NCBI GenBank assembly: GCA_023136785.1 | Contig: JAGLQP010000005.1 | Location: forward strand, 1-16,844 | Reading direction: 5' to 3' | Length of the DNA stretch: 16,844 bases | Source: Spirochaetales bacterium | Lineage (GTDB): Bacteria; Spirochaetota; Spirochaetia; SZUA-6; DRHE01 | Shown here: piece by piece, positions 7,237-14,333 of the stretch | Numbering within the stretch: the first letter of the stretch is position 1 | Layout of the letters: the number at the start of each line of letters is the position of its first letter | The notes under the pieces: generated by a model | Database searches by the model: none | What the model was told of the DNA's origin: nothing | The model's input: the letters and a program-made list of their open reading frames with translations, nothing else | Translations under genes and position numbers: made by a program

Positions 7237-7251
7237 TCTGAAAGCCCCAAA

Positions 7252-8043
7252 CTATCCGCCCCCTCTATTGTCTCCGGCCGCGGTGGGCGTCCAGATGCCC
7301 AGAGAAATCAGTCGATCCGCAGTAAGAGCGGACCAACCCTTATTTGCCGACGGGCTGGCCGGGCTGGGGTGGAGAATCCCGGCAACTTTCATGTTTTTCC
7401 AACCAACGGCCTCTCGAAGAACCCGCAGGCGCTGTTCCGTGAACTTGCCGATTCCGATCAGCCATTCCGGCTCCAGCGCTTCGATCGTAGCCCGCAGGTG
7501 ATCGTCACAGCAGTGAAACAGGGCTTCCCTGTCGGCGGATCGGAGCTTGTCCGGCGTGATGTTTTTTCCGTCCCGATCGAGGAACAGGAGTGGACAGTAA
7601 TTGCCGACGAAATGGTCACGGAAGAACATCTCGGCACTTGTGAAGCGCTGCTTCATCAAGCCCCAGAGACGTTTGCCGCTGACCTCGCTGCGGGTCACCG
7701 AGAATCCGATCACGGGCCTGCGGGGATGCTCCCCCTCGGGCCGACGGACCTGCTCCTCGATTCCCATCCATTCCCGGACAGCCAGGATCTCTCCAAAAGG
7801 CACGCCGGTCTGAGCCATGCCCCAAGGCCCGGGATTCATCCCCAATAGCACCACTCGTTTCGGCGTATCGGCGAAGCGTTCGAGATAGCTGCGATAGGCT
7901 GCCCAGGCGTAGACCAACGGATTGTAGACATGGGCAACAGGGGCGGTGAAATTTAAGTTCTCGATGCAGGCAACGAGCCGCTCCGCAGCCCGGATCAGGA
8001 CCCGGGACGTATTTCCCGGCTTCCTCGATTGTTTTGAGTCCAT
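7252..8043 (-). CDS. SMUG1-type uracil-DNA glycosylase (UDG family 3)
   Basis: 263-residue DNA-repair enzyme that cleaves uracil, and in relatives oxidised pyrimidines, from DNA to start base-excision repair. Motif I is GMNPGPWGMAQTGVPFG (68-84) with Asn70 in the catalytic position. Motif II is HPSPASPSANKGW (225-237) with His225. These match the SMUG1 pattern closely; the residue after HPSP is Ala where vertebrate SMUG1 has Arg. The central GNYCPLLFLD segment (147-156) fits the uracil-recognition region. The gene converges with the SDR gene (15 bp between stops) and diverges from the HAD nucleotidase. The start at 8043 has only GGCGGG touching the ATG and lies 6 nt after a -10-like AATAAT, so the message may be leaderless. 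Confidence 0.92.
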   Translation of the reverse strand: MDSKQSRKPGNTSRVLIRAAERLVACIENLNFTAPVAHVYNPLVYAWAAYRSYLERFADTPKRVVLLGMNPGPWGMAQTGVPFGEILAVREWMGIEEQVRRPEGEHPRRPVIGFSVTRSEVSGKRLWGLMKQRFTSAEMFFRDHFVGNYCPLLFLDRDGKNITPDKLRSADREALFHCCDDHLRATIEALEPEWLIGIGKFTEQRLRVLREAVGWKNMKVAGILHPSPASPSANKGWSALTADRLISLGIWTPTAAGDNRGGG

Positions 8044-8049
8044 CCCGCC

Positions 8050-8078
8050 ATTATTCCCGATTGACCGGGTTTTGACAA
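8050..8078 (-). promoter_or_regulatory. Promoter of the uracil-DNA glycosylase gene
   Basis: On the minus strand TTGTCA (8078-8073, 5 of 6) and AATAAT (8055-8050, 5 of 6) are separated by 17 bp. The -10 box ends 6 nt before the ATG at 8043. The -35 box shares bases 8073-8077 with the -35 box of the divergent HAD gene. Confidence 0.55.
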
Positions 8079-8100
8079 ATCAAGAGAAAACCCGTACAGT
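8072..8100 (+). promoter_or_regulatory. Promoter of the HAD nucleotidase gene
   Basis: TTGACA (8072-8077, perfect) and TACAGT (8095-8100, 4 of 6) are separated by 17 bp. The -10 box ends 6 nt before the GTG start at 8107, and the bases between are only GCCCCC, with no ribosome-binding site. Confidence 0.65.
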
Positions 8101-8106
8101 GCCCCC

Positions 8107-8757
8107 GTGAACAGCAGCATTACCTACCTGCTCTTTGATCTGGATGAAACCCTGTACCCCGCCTCCAGTGCAATGGTGGAGGAGATCTCCCGTCGGATGA
8201 CACGCTACGTTTCACAGTATCTCAAGCTCGACGAGGACAGGGCAGCCCGCCTCCGCCGTGAGTTGAGTCAAAAGCACGGCACGACTCTGACCGGTCTGAT
8301 GACCGAGCATAATTTCAACGATCCTGAAGCTTATCTGGAATTCACCCATCCCACCGATGTGGGCAGGTATCTGCACAAGGATCCGGAGCTGGCCTCGGCC
8401 CTTAGCTCCGTTGCCCTACCGAAATCAATCCTAACCAATGCTCCTCAGGAACATGCCCTGCGCATACTCGAGTATCTCGAGATCGCCCACCTGTTCGAGC
8501 GGATCTTCGACATTCGCACCAACGATTTTCGGGGCAAGCCGGAAAAGGATGTCTACCATCGTGTGCTGAGCGAGCTGAACCGAAAAGCTCCGGAGGTCCT
8601 GTTTATTGACAACAGGATCGACTACCTGCAATCTTTCCAAGAAATCGGCGGCAAGATTCTGTGGGTAGCCGAAGAAGACCCGAAGATGAGCCCACCTGAG
8701 GGGGTTCCCCGAATCGCCCACATCAAGGAACTACCGGGTTTTCTGACGAATTTCTGA
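8107..8757 (+). CDS. HAD-superfamily hydrolase, pyrimidine 5'-nucleotidase-like
   Basis: 216-residue cytosolic phosphatase of the Sdt1/YjjG-like pyrimidine 5'-nucleotidase group. Motif I is FDLDETLYP with nucleophile Asp11 and acid/base Asp13. Motif II is SILTNAP (Thr110, Asn111). Motif III is Lys144 in FRGKPEKDVY. Motif IV is FIDNRIDYL with Asp168 and Asp172, where the second acidic residue of the usual DD pair is Asn169. A helical cap is inserted between motifs I and II (about 20-95). GTG at 8107 must be near the true start because motif I is at residue 11; no SD precedes it. Its divergence from a uracil-DNA glycosylase from interlocked promoters suggests, as inference, a role in removing unwanted (d)UMP-like nucleotides. 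Other phosphorylated substrates are possible. Confidence 0.85.
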   Translation: MNSSITYLLFDLDETLYPASSAMVEEISRRMTRYVSQYLKLDEDRAARLRRELSQKHGTTLTGLMTEHNFNDPEAYLEFTHPTDVGRYLHKDPELASALSSVALPKSILTNAPQEHALRILEYLEIAHLFERIFDIRTNDFRGKPEKDVYHRVLSELNRKAPEVLFIDNRIDYLQSFQEIGGKILWVAEEDPKMSPPEGVPRIAHIKELPGFLTNF

Positions 8758-8764
8758 TCTATCC

Positions 8765-9436
8765 TTATTGTGTTTCGAAGCCTTTCCAGAAGTCCTCGGC
8801 CAGATAGAGGTTCTCTCCCTCCCACCGAAGCTTCTGCTCCTGTTTGAGGCGTAGCAGCAGCCGGGAAAAGGTCTCCGGGATCGTGCCGATGGCTGCGGCG
8901 ATGTCCTTCTTGCTCATGGGGATACGGTACTCCTCTTTCCGGCCGTACTGCTCTTCGAGAAAGTAGAAGAAGCGTTCCTCCACATCGTGTCCGGCCAGGT
9001 AGAGAATCCGGTCTGCCAGATAGCGCTGCTTGCGCATGAGCATGCCGATAAAATCCCGGCGAAAGCTGTCGGAGATCAGCAGGCAGTCGATCTGCTGTTT
9101 GGGCAGTCGCAGGAGCAGGCTCTTCTCCAGGGAAACGGCGCTGACAGGATATTTATTCTCCTCGAACAGCACCACCTCGCCGAAGATCTCTCCGGATTTG
9201 ACCGTCTTGATCACGATCTCCCGTCCGTCGGCCGCGGATTTGTACAGCTGCACACCCCCCTGAGCCAGGATGTATAGGGAGTGACCCTCGTCCCCTTCCA
9301 TAAAGATGAGCTTGCGCTTTTCCACCCTCTTGGGAATGCCGATGGCCGCTAAAGAGCGAATGCTCCTGTCGGAGATACCGCTGAAAAAGTCGGCGTTTTT
9401 CAGGAGTTCATGGGCGTCGAAGGACTGCATTGCCAC
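8765..9436 (-). CDS. Crp/Fnr-family regulator, HcpR/FNR-like
   Basis: 223-residue transcription factor. An N-terminal cyclic-nucleotide-binding-type beta-roll (about 15-110, with GEIFGEVVLFEE) joins a long dimer helix and a C-terminal winged helix (about 174-203). The recognition helix reads TIPETFSRLLLRL; the E-x-x-S-R pattern is that of FNR, which reads TTGA half-sites, and a TTGA-type palindrome lies just upstream. There is only one cysteine (118), so it cannot hold an FNR-style 4Fe-4S cluster; a heme-based NO sensor of the HcpR kind is a reasonable inference given the divergent ferredoxin gene. I chose GTG 9436 because AGAGGT (9448-9443) is well spaced for it; ATG 9430 is two residues later, and an upstream ATG (9499) would run into the operator region. 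Confidence 0.85.
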   Translation of the reverse strand: MAMQSFDAHELLKNADFFSGISDRSIRSLAAIGIPKRVEKRKLIFMEGDEGHSLYILAQGGVQLYKSAADGREIVIKTVKSGEIFGEVVLFEENKYPVSAVSLEKSLLLRLPKQQIDCLLISDSFRRDFIGMLMRKQRYLADRILYLAGHDVEERFFYFLEEQYGRKEEYRIPMSKKDIAAAIGTIPETFSRLLLRLKQEQKLRWEGENLYLAEDFWKGFETQ

Positions 9437-9476
9437 GGGTCTACCTCTTTCTTTCAAATTTAAGAGCCTGAGCTGA

Positions 9477-9482
9477 ATAATC
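9477..9482 (-). promoter_or_regulatory. Possible -10 box of the Crp/Fnr regulator gene
   Basis: GATTAT on the minus strand (4 of 6). Its centre is exactly 32 bp from the centre of the FNR-like palindrome, which would put that palindrome at -41.5, the classic class II activator position. This suggests autoregulation. Confidence 0.35.
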
Positions 9483-9501
9483 AAGTAAAAAACACGCATT
9501 C

Positions 9502-9521
9502 CCCTTGACCCAGATCAAGGG
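9502..9521. promoter_or_regulatory. FNR/HcpR-like operator palindrome
   Basis: CCCTTGACCCAGATCAAGGG has 7-bp perfect arms. Its core TTGACCCAGATCAA matches the FNR consensus TTGAT-N4-ATCAA at 9 of 10 positions. It lies between the divergent regulator and ferredoxin genes. The regulator's own recognition helix is predicted to read TTGA, so it is the natural ligand. Confidence 0.7.
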
Positions 9522-9529
9522 AAATTTCC
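9520..9529. repeat. Perfect 10-bp palindrome beside the FNR-like site
   Basis: GGAAATTTCC is perfectly self-complementary and abuts the FNR-like operator, just upstream of where the ferredoxin gene's -35 would lie. It may be a second protein-binding site or chance. Confidence 0.35.
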
Positions 9530-9551
9530 TCGAAGTAGGCGATCTTTGTTG

Positions 9552-9557
9552 TATCAT
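9552..9557 (+). promoter_or_regulatory. Probable -10 box of the ferredoxin gene
   Basis: TATCAT (5 of 6) lies 20 nt before the ATG at 9578. No -35 match is seen 16-18 bp upstream, which would suit a promoter needing an activator; the FNR-like site would be centred near -52. Confidence 0.4.
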
Positions 9558-9577
9558 CAATTATCGCGGAGGCAGAG

Positions 9578-10429
9578 ATGAAGCGAAAAATCATTTATAT
9601 AGACGATGAGCTGTGTAACGGTTGCGGTCAGTGCATCCCCAACTGTCCGGAAGGAGCCCTTCAGATGATCGACGGAAAGGCCCGTTTGATCAGCGATTTG
9701 TTTTGTGACGGTCTCGGGGCTTGTATCGGCGAGTGTCCCGTGGGAGCCATTACGATCGAGGAACGCGAGGCAGAGGCCTACGATGAGAGAAAGGTTATGG
9801 AAAACGTGATTCTCCAGGGAGAGGGCGTCATCCGGGCGCACCTCGCGCATCTGAACGAACATGGGGAGCAGGAGTATCTAAAGCAGGCTCTGGCCGTGCT
9901 CGAGGAGAAGGGCATGGATGTCGGCTTGGAAGAGCCGAAGCACTCCGTGCACGGCGGTCACCAGGTCAGCGGCTGTCCCGGTGCTCAGATACGGGAGTTC
10001 CAGGCGGAACCAAGCGCGGCGAACACCGATCTCCCAGCCGCACCTTCCCAACTACGGCAGTGGCCTGTGCAGCTTCACCTCGTTCCGCCCTCGGCTCCAT
10101 ATTTCAAAGATGCGGACGTACTGCTCGCGGCGGACTGTGTTGCCTATGCGCACGGGGATTTCCACAGGCAATTTCTGCGGGATAAACGTTTGGCAATCGC
10201 CTGTCCCAAGCTGGACTCCAACCAGGATATCTACTTGGACAAGCTCAAAGCCTTGATCGACTTCGCCGGCATCCGCTCCCTCACCGTACTGACCATGGAG
10301 GTTCCCTGCTGTCGGGGACTTCTTCAGTTGGCCCGTCAGGCCGCGGCAGAGTCGGAGCGCAAGATTCCGATTCAGTGGTTGGAGGTCGGTGTACAGGGGG
10401 ATCTTCTTCAGGAGCAAGCGGTCAGCTGA
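9578..10429 (+). CDS. frdX: Ferredoxin fused to an uncharacterised domain (frdX-type)
   Basis: 283 residues. The N-terminal ferredoxin domain has a classic 4Fe-4S motif, Cys13, 16, 19 and 23. In its second motif the middle cysteine is Leu46 (Cys43, Leu46, Cys49, Cys53), so that half can hold a 3Fe-4S cluster at most, or nothing. A linker of about 65 residues leads to a C-terminal domain with more cysteines in conserved-looking settings: SGCPG (133), ADCVAYA (187), ACPKLD (209) and PCCRG (244-245), enough for a further metal centre. Proteins of this build were noted in comparative genomics as HcpR-regulated partners of hybrid-cluster protein (hcp) in nitrosative-stress regulons. No hcp gene is in this window. 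A strong CGGAGG ribosome site precedes the ATG. Electron transfer to a nitrogen-oxide detoxifying enzyme is the likely job, by inference. Confidence 0.82.
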   Translation: MKRKIIYIDDELCNGCGQCIPNCPEGALQMIDGKARLISDLFCDGLGACIGECPVGAITIEEREAEAYDERKVMENVILQGEGVIRAHLAHLNEHGEQEYLKQALAVLEEKGMDVGLEEPKHSVHGGHQVSGCPGAQIREFQAEPSAANTDLPAAPSQLRQWPVQLHLVPPSAPYFKDADVLLAADCVAYAHGDFHRQFLRDKRLAIACPKLDSNQDIYLDKLKALIDFAGIRSLTVLTMEVPCCRGLLQLARQAAAESERKIPIQWLEVGVQGDLLQEQAVS

Positions 10430-10444
10430 TCCCTGCGATCACTG

Positions 10445-11371
10445 TCAGAGTCGGATTCCCCGGTCGGACAGGAATCTCTGCACCTGCGGATAGGAGGGCA
10501 GGCCGGCCTGTCCCCCAAGGCGGGTGCATTTCAGTGCGGCCACGGCACTGGCAAAGACGACCGCCTCGCGCAGTGGATAACCCCGGCTGAGGGCGAAGAG
10601 AAAGCCCCCGTGAAAGCTGTCCCCTGCACCGGTGGTGTCTACCACCTGTACCGGGAAGGCAGGTACTGTGAAGCTCTGTCCCTCCCTGGTGGCGACAAAA
10701 GCCCCCTGTTCGCCCAGTGTCTGGATGACGGCCTTTGCTCCGTAGCCGAGCAGAGCCTGCGCCGCGCTCTGCCCCTCTTCGCTTTGAGTGTACCTGCGGG
10801 AGAAGGCGAGGGAGGGAACTACAAAATCCGCCAGGGCAAGGAGAGTTCCGATCTTCGGATCTCTTTGATTCTGTCCGATGTCCAGGGTGATGGGGATTCC
10901 TGCTTCTTTTGCGTTTTCCGCCAGTGCGACAGCGGTATCCATCCAGAAACCGTCGAGGTGAAGATACCCGACCCCGGAGAGAAACGCCGAGGGATCCCCG
11001 GGCAGGTCGTTCAGCCTTCTGTTTCTCTGCACACCTGGCTCATGGATGATCGTGCGTTTTCCTGAAACCTTCTCCACCAGGATGAAGCTGAAAGCGCTGA
11101 TGCTGTCCGGAACGACTCGAACTCCAGCGGTGCCTACGCCTTCGGCAGCGAAACGCTCCACAGCGAAGCGTCCGTTCTGGTCATCTCCAACCGCTCCCAG
11201 GAATTCGGTTTCCGCCCCCAACCTGGCCGCGGCCACCAGGGCGGTGGCCACCATGCCCCCCTGTTGGAGCCGATACTCCTGGAGCCGGATCACCTCATCG
11301 CTGCTCGGGATATGATCGACCACCCCGATCTGATCCGTGGTGACTCCGCCGAGTCCGAGGATCTTTTTCAT
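10445..11371 (-). CDS. PfkB/ribokinase-family carbohydrate kinase
   Basis: 308 residues, usual length for the family. It phosphorylates a sugar or nucleoside with ATP in the cytoplasm. The N-terminal signature contains the double glycine QQGGMVATALVAAARLG (from about 36), and the C-terminal signature is DTTGAGDSFHGGF (245-257) with catalytic base Asp251 and an anion hole at GAGD. DKxG-like GLGGV at the start and FLGAVGDD at 57-64 fit the ribokinase fold. The substrate (ribose, fructose, a nucleoside or other) cannot be told; the N-terminal 'lid' region gives no clear clue. The ATG overlaps the hflX stop by 4 nt (ATGA on the minus strand), with GGGAAGG just upstream, so it is translated with hflX. 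The gene converges with the ferredoxin gene (15 bp between stops). Confidence 0.9.
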   Translation of the reverse strand: MKKILGLGGVTTDQIGVVDHIPSSDEVIRLQEYRLQQGGMVATALVAAARLGAETEFLGAVGDDQNGRFAVERFAAEGVGTAGVRVVPDSISAFSFILVEKVSGKRTIIHEPGVQRNRRLNDLPGDPSAFLSGVGYLHLDGFWMDTAVALAENAKEAGIPITLDIGQNQRDPKIGTLLALADFVVPSLAFSRRYTQSEEGQSAAQALLGYGAKAVIQTLGEQGAFVATREGQSFTVPAFPVQVVDTTGAGDSFHGGFLFALSRGYPLREAVVFASAVAALKCTRLGGQAGLPSYPQVQRFLSDRGIRL

Positions 11372-12726
11372 GCCTTCCCGGGGTCAGGGGTCTGATCTTG
11401 GTAGGGTTTCAGAGTCTTCGCAAGGGCGGGAGAAACGAAAGCCCGCATACGGGTCCCGCCCTGTCCATCCTGATACCACTGCACCGAACCCCGGCTGAAG
11501 ATTCTGCTTCTTAAGGCTCCTTCGGTGTAGGGGATATTCACTTCCACGGCAATCAGGTTCTTCTGCAGAACACCTTCGACGGCGGATAGCAGATCTTCGA
11601 TTCCCGTTCCCTTTAAAGCGCTGACGCGAAGAGACCCCGGGCTGGAAGACATCCACTTGGGCACCGCATCGATTTTGTTCCAGACCTGCAAGGTAGGTTT
11701 GTCCGCAACACCGAGCTCCGACAAGATCGATTGAACCGCATTAATTTGAGCATCGACCTTTCGATGGGTAATGTCCACGACGTGCAGGATAAGATCGGCT
11801 TCCTCGATTCCCTCCAGGGTCGCTCGAAAAGCGGCGATCAGGTTGTGGGGCAGCTTTTTGATAAATCCTACGGTATCTGCGAATAGCACCTGGGTGCCGG
11901 CGGGTAGCCGTACCTTTCGCGTGGTTGGATCCAACGTGGCGAATAGTTGATCCGCGACATAGGCCTTGGGCGGATCACTTCCGGATTGTCCGTTCCCGTT
12001 GAACTTCCGCGGATACGAAAGGGCATTGAGTAGAGAGCTCTTGCCGACATTCGTGTAGCCGACCAGGGCTATGGTTTTCAGTTCCTTCCGTTTTCTCTGC
12101 CTGTAGTGCTGATGCCGGGCTGCTCGAACATCCTCCAACTCCCGGCGCAGGGCAGCGATTCGTGTTCGAATTTGACGGCGGTCGGTTTCCAGCTGAGTTT
12201 CCCCGGGACCCCGCAGGCCTACTCCGATCGCGCCGCCGGCCCGTCCCCCGGCCTGGCGAACGAGATGACGCCACATCCCCGTTAATCGGGGCTGCAGGTA
12301 CTCGTACTGGGCCAGCTCCACCTGGATCTGCCCCTCCCGGGTATAGGCATGCTGAGCAAAGATATCCAGGATCAGTGCGGTGCGATCGAGCACCTTGATT
12401 TGGTCTCCGAAGGTTCTCTCAATGGTGCGCTGCTGTCCCGGGCTCAGCTCGTCGTCGAAGACTACGCTGTTGAGCTCGGGATTCAAGGAGAACTCCTGGC
12501 GAAGCTCTTCCAATTTCCCCTTGCCGATGTAGGTTACAGGGTTTGGTCGAGACAAGCGCTGTACGACTTTGCCCTCCACTTTGATGCCGGCGGTGCCGGC
12601 CAACTGGGCCAGCTCGTCCAGAGAATCCTCGGCACTCCAGAACCGCTGTCCGTTATGTGTCTCCGCGGCTACGAGTACCGCCTTCTCCGATAGTTTAGAG
12701 AATTCTTCACGGACCGTATTAGACAT
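11368..12726 (-). CDS. hflX: GTPase HflX, ribosome-associated
   Basis: 452 residues from ATG 12726. HflX binds the large ribosomal subunit and can rescue or split stalled or hibernating ribosomes under stress. The N-terminal HflX domain includes YIGKGK (66-71), VVFDDELSPGQQR (88-100) and a linker helix pair with RGPGETQLETDRR (172-184). The G-domain motifs are G1 GYTNVGKS (223-230), G2 in FATLDPTTR (262-270), G3 DTVGF (284-288), G4 NKID (350-353) and G5 SALKG (369-373). An insertion of about 15-20 residues rich in Gly, Asn and Ser lies between G1 and G2 (about 238-256), where most HflX proteins have a shorter link. The first ATG of the open frame (12813) lies inside the upstream gene and adds a serine-rich tail; 12726 starts 8 nt before the upstream stop and is preferred. 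Confidence 0.93.
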   Translation of the reverse strand: MSNTVREEFSKLSEKAVLVAAETHNGQRFWSAEDSLDELAQLAGTAGIKVEGKVVQRLSRPNPVTYIGKGKLEELRQEFSLNPELNSVVFDDELSPGQQRTIERTFGDQIKVLDRTALILDIFAQHAYTREGQIQVELAQYEYLQPRLTGMWRHLVRQAGGRAGGAIGVGLRGPGETQLETDRRQIRTRIAALRRELEDVRAARHQHYRQRKRKELKTIALVGYTNVGKSSLLNALSYPRKFNGNGQSGSDPPKAYVADQLFATLDPTTRKVRLPAGTQVLFADTVGFIKKLPHNLIAAFRATLEGIEEADLILHVVDITHRKVDAQINAVQSILSELGVADKPTLQVWNKIDAVPKWMSSSPGSLRVSALKGTGIEDLLSAVEGVLQKNLIAVEVNIPYTEGALRSRIFSRGSVQWYQDGQGGTRMRAFVSPALAKTLKPYQDQTPDPGKA

Positions 12727-14287
12727 AGAGCTTGACGAGCTGAACGTAGTTGTACAGCTTCTGATAGTTGTGTACAAACAGCTGGCGCATGTCCCGCTTT
12801 GAACGGTTGGCAATCTCTCTCCAGTTGAGGATCATCTGTGCGTTTGGCTTTTTATAGTCCTCGTACAACTGTTTCAGCACCTTGCCGAGGGTGATCGTGC
12901 TCTGGCAGGAACGAACCAGCATGTTCCGTGCGCCGTCGTTGATCTTTTTTAGGCTCTTCCGGGCCATGTACTGGGCTTGAGAGTTCTTGTCGGCCCGGGA
13001 AACCATACTCTGGAGCCGTCTGCCCTCTTCATTTTTTTCGCTCAAATTTGCATCGAAGCCGTCGATTTCTTTGCTCAAATCCTGAAGTTGGTGATAGGAG
13101 TCGGACAGAAGCTTCGACGAGTTGTTGTCCGTCCACTTCGCCGGGATGAGCAGCAGCTCAATCAGCTGCCGGAGATCGCTCTGGACGATATCTTTGAGAA
13201 AGGCGTGGAGACAGTTGAGGGGCAGAGTCAGGGTGTACCCTCCTAGTCCTTTCTTGGCGAACAGATCGTTGGATTCCTCTGTGTAGTGGATGAGTCTGTT
13301 GTAGGAGCCGGTACCGAACAGGGATTTCAGCAGACCCTGAATCTTGCCGGTGCGCTGCTGTTTGGAGATCTTCTGCAGGGTTGTGTCGATTTGGTAACGG
13401 GTTCTCGACAGGAACTCGTCGACGATGTTTTCGGCGTGCGATCTGAGCTTTGGTTTGTAAAACGGATCTTCATCCACAAGCTGAACCAGCAGTTCCAGCT
13501 CTCGGGTCCTGCGCAGTTTGCGTATGAGCGCCAACAGCTTCCGCCAGCCATCTTTGGGAACGATTTCAGCGTTCCTGTACACCCGGAGCATGTCCCAGAG
13601 TCCGTTCCAGTTCTCAGCAGGATCGAAAGCAGGAAGGATTTCTAGGAACACTTTCAGCTCTTCGCTTACGTGCTCGGCATTCGTGCTATCAAAACGGGGA
13701 TTGTACGACGGCTTGCCCTCGGGAAGGTGAGGGTCGAACTTTCGGAGGAAGTAGTGATAGTCGAAGTGGATCAGGTTCAGCAGAATGGCGAGAGAGTGAT
13801 AGGTTTCGTTGACCTCCCTGGTTCGATTGATATCAAAGCAGGCGAAGAAATCCTTCGTTTCGTTCTTGATCTCATTGACCAGGTGCGGATAATCCGTACT
13901 TTGGGCTCGTTTTAAGATCGACTCTTCGGATAGCCGTTCCTTGAGGGACAGCTGATCTTTGTTCAGTACGCTTTCGATAACGACGGTCTTTAACACCTTC
14001 GACGACTTGGCGTGTTTCAGTATTTTCTGTGCCGACACTAGATTCATGTAGAACTCATAAAATACCTTGGCCAGGCCGGGCTCAACCTTCCCGGTTTTTG
14101 TGTTGTAGTATTTAGCGCCGGTCTTTCGCAGGGTCCTGGCGACTGATTTGAGCATGCGCTTCTTCTCTTTCTGGGGGTTGAAATTTCCCATAAAGAGATC
14201 GGCGATCTTCCGCATGAATCCTGCCTGGGATTGGGTAGAGCGATCTGAGCCGCCGGAGGAAGCGCTTTGGGAAACACCGTTTTGCAT
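12719..14287 (-). CDS. Large helical protein of unknown function, possibly spirochaete-specific
   Basis: 522 residues from ATG 14287, no recognised domain, no signal peptide and no membrane helix. Almost entirely helical and basic. An N-terminal Ser/Gln/Gly-rich stretch of about 24 residues precedes MRKIADLFMGNF. It is followed by a KYYNTKTGKVEPGLAKVFYEFY segment, a central helical region with FEIL/FDP motifs, a coiled-coil-like stretch around KEIDGFDANLSEKNEEGRRLQ, and a C-terminus rich in Arg, Tyr and Gln. The first gene of a unit with hflX and the PfkB kinase, it overlaps hflX by 8 nt. Start choice: ATG 14287 lies 6 nt after a -10 box with a perfect -35 (a leaderless layout). ATG 14215 has a fair GGCAGGA ribosome site and would give a 498-residue protein. 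The longer form is chosen tentatively. Confidence 0.72.
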   Translation of the reverse strand: MQNGVSQSASSGGSDRSTQSQAGFMRKIADLFMGNFNPQKEKKRMLKSVARTLRKTGAKYYNTKTGKVEPGLAKVFYEFYMNLVSAQKILKHAKSSKVLKTVVIESVLNKDQLSLKERLSEESILKRAQSTDYPHLVNEIKNETKDFFACFDINRTREVNETYHSLAILLNLIHFDYHYFLRKFDPHLPEGKPSYNPRFDSTNAEHVSEELKVFLEILPAFDPAENWNGLWDMLRVYRNAEIVPKDGWRKLLALIRKLRRTRELELLVQLVDEDPFYKPKLRSHAENIVDEFLSRTRYQIDTTLQKISKQQRTGKIQGLLKSLFGTGSYNRLIHYTEESNDLFAKKGLGGYTLTLPLNCLHAFLKDIVQSDLRQLIELLLIPAKWTDNNSSKLLSDSYHQLQDLSKEIDGFDANLSEKNEEGRRLQSMVSRADKNSQAQYMARKSLKKINDGARNMLVRSCQSTITLGKVLKQLYEDYKKPNAQMILNWREIANRSKRDMRQLFVHNYQKLYNYVQLVKLYV

Positions 14288-14293
14288 GACAAT

Positions 14294-14322
14294 AGGGTAA
14301 AGAAATCTGCAATCGCTGTCAA
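14294..14322 (-). promoter_or_regulatory. Promoter of the helical protein-hflX-pfkB operon
   Basis: TTGACA on the minus strand (14322-14317, perfect) and TACCCT (14299-14294, 3 of 6) are separated by 17 bp. The -10 box ends 6 nt before ATG 14287. It stands back to back with the divergent promoter at 14334-14362. Confidence 0.45.
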
Positions 14323-14333
14323 TTCTCTGGATG

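Noticed and set aside
10426..10442. Small hairpin TGATC-CCTGC-GATCA between the convergent ferredoxin and PfkB genes as a terminator
   Set aside because: A 5-bp stem with no T-tract on either strand does not support intrinsic termination.
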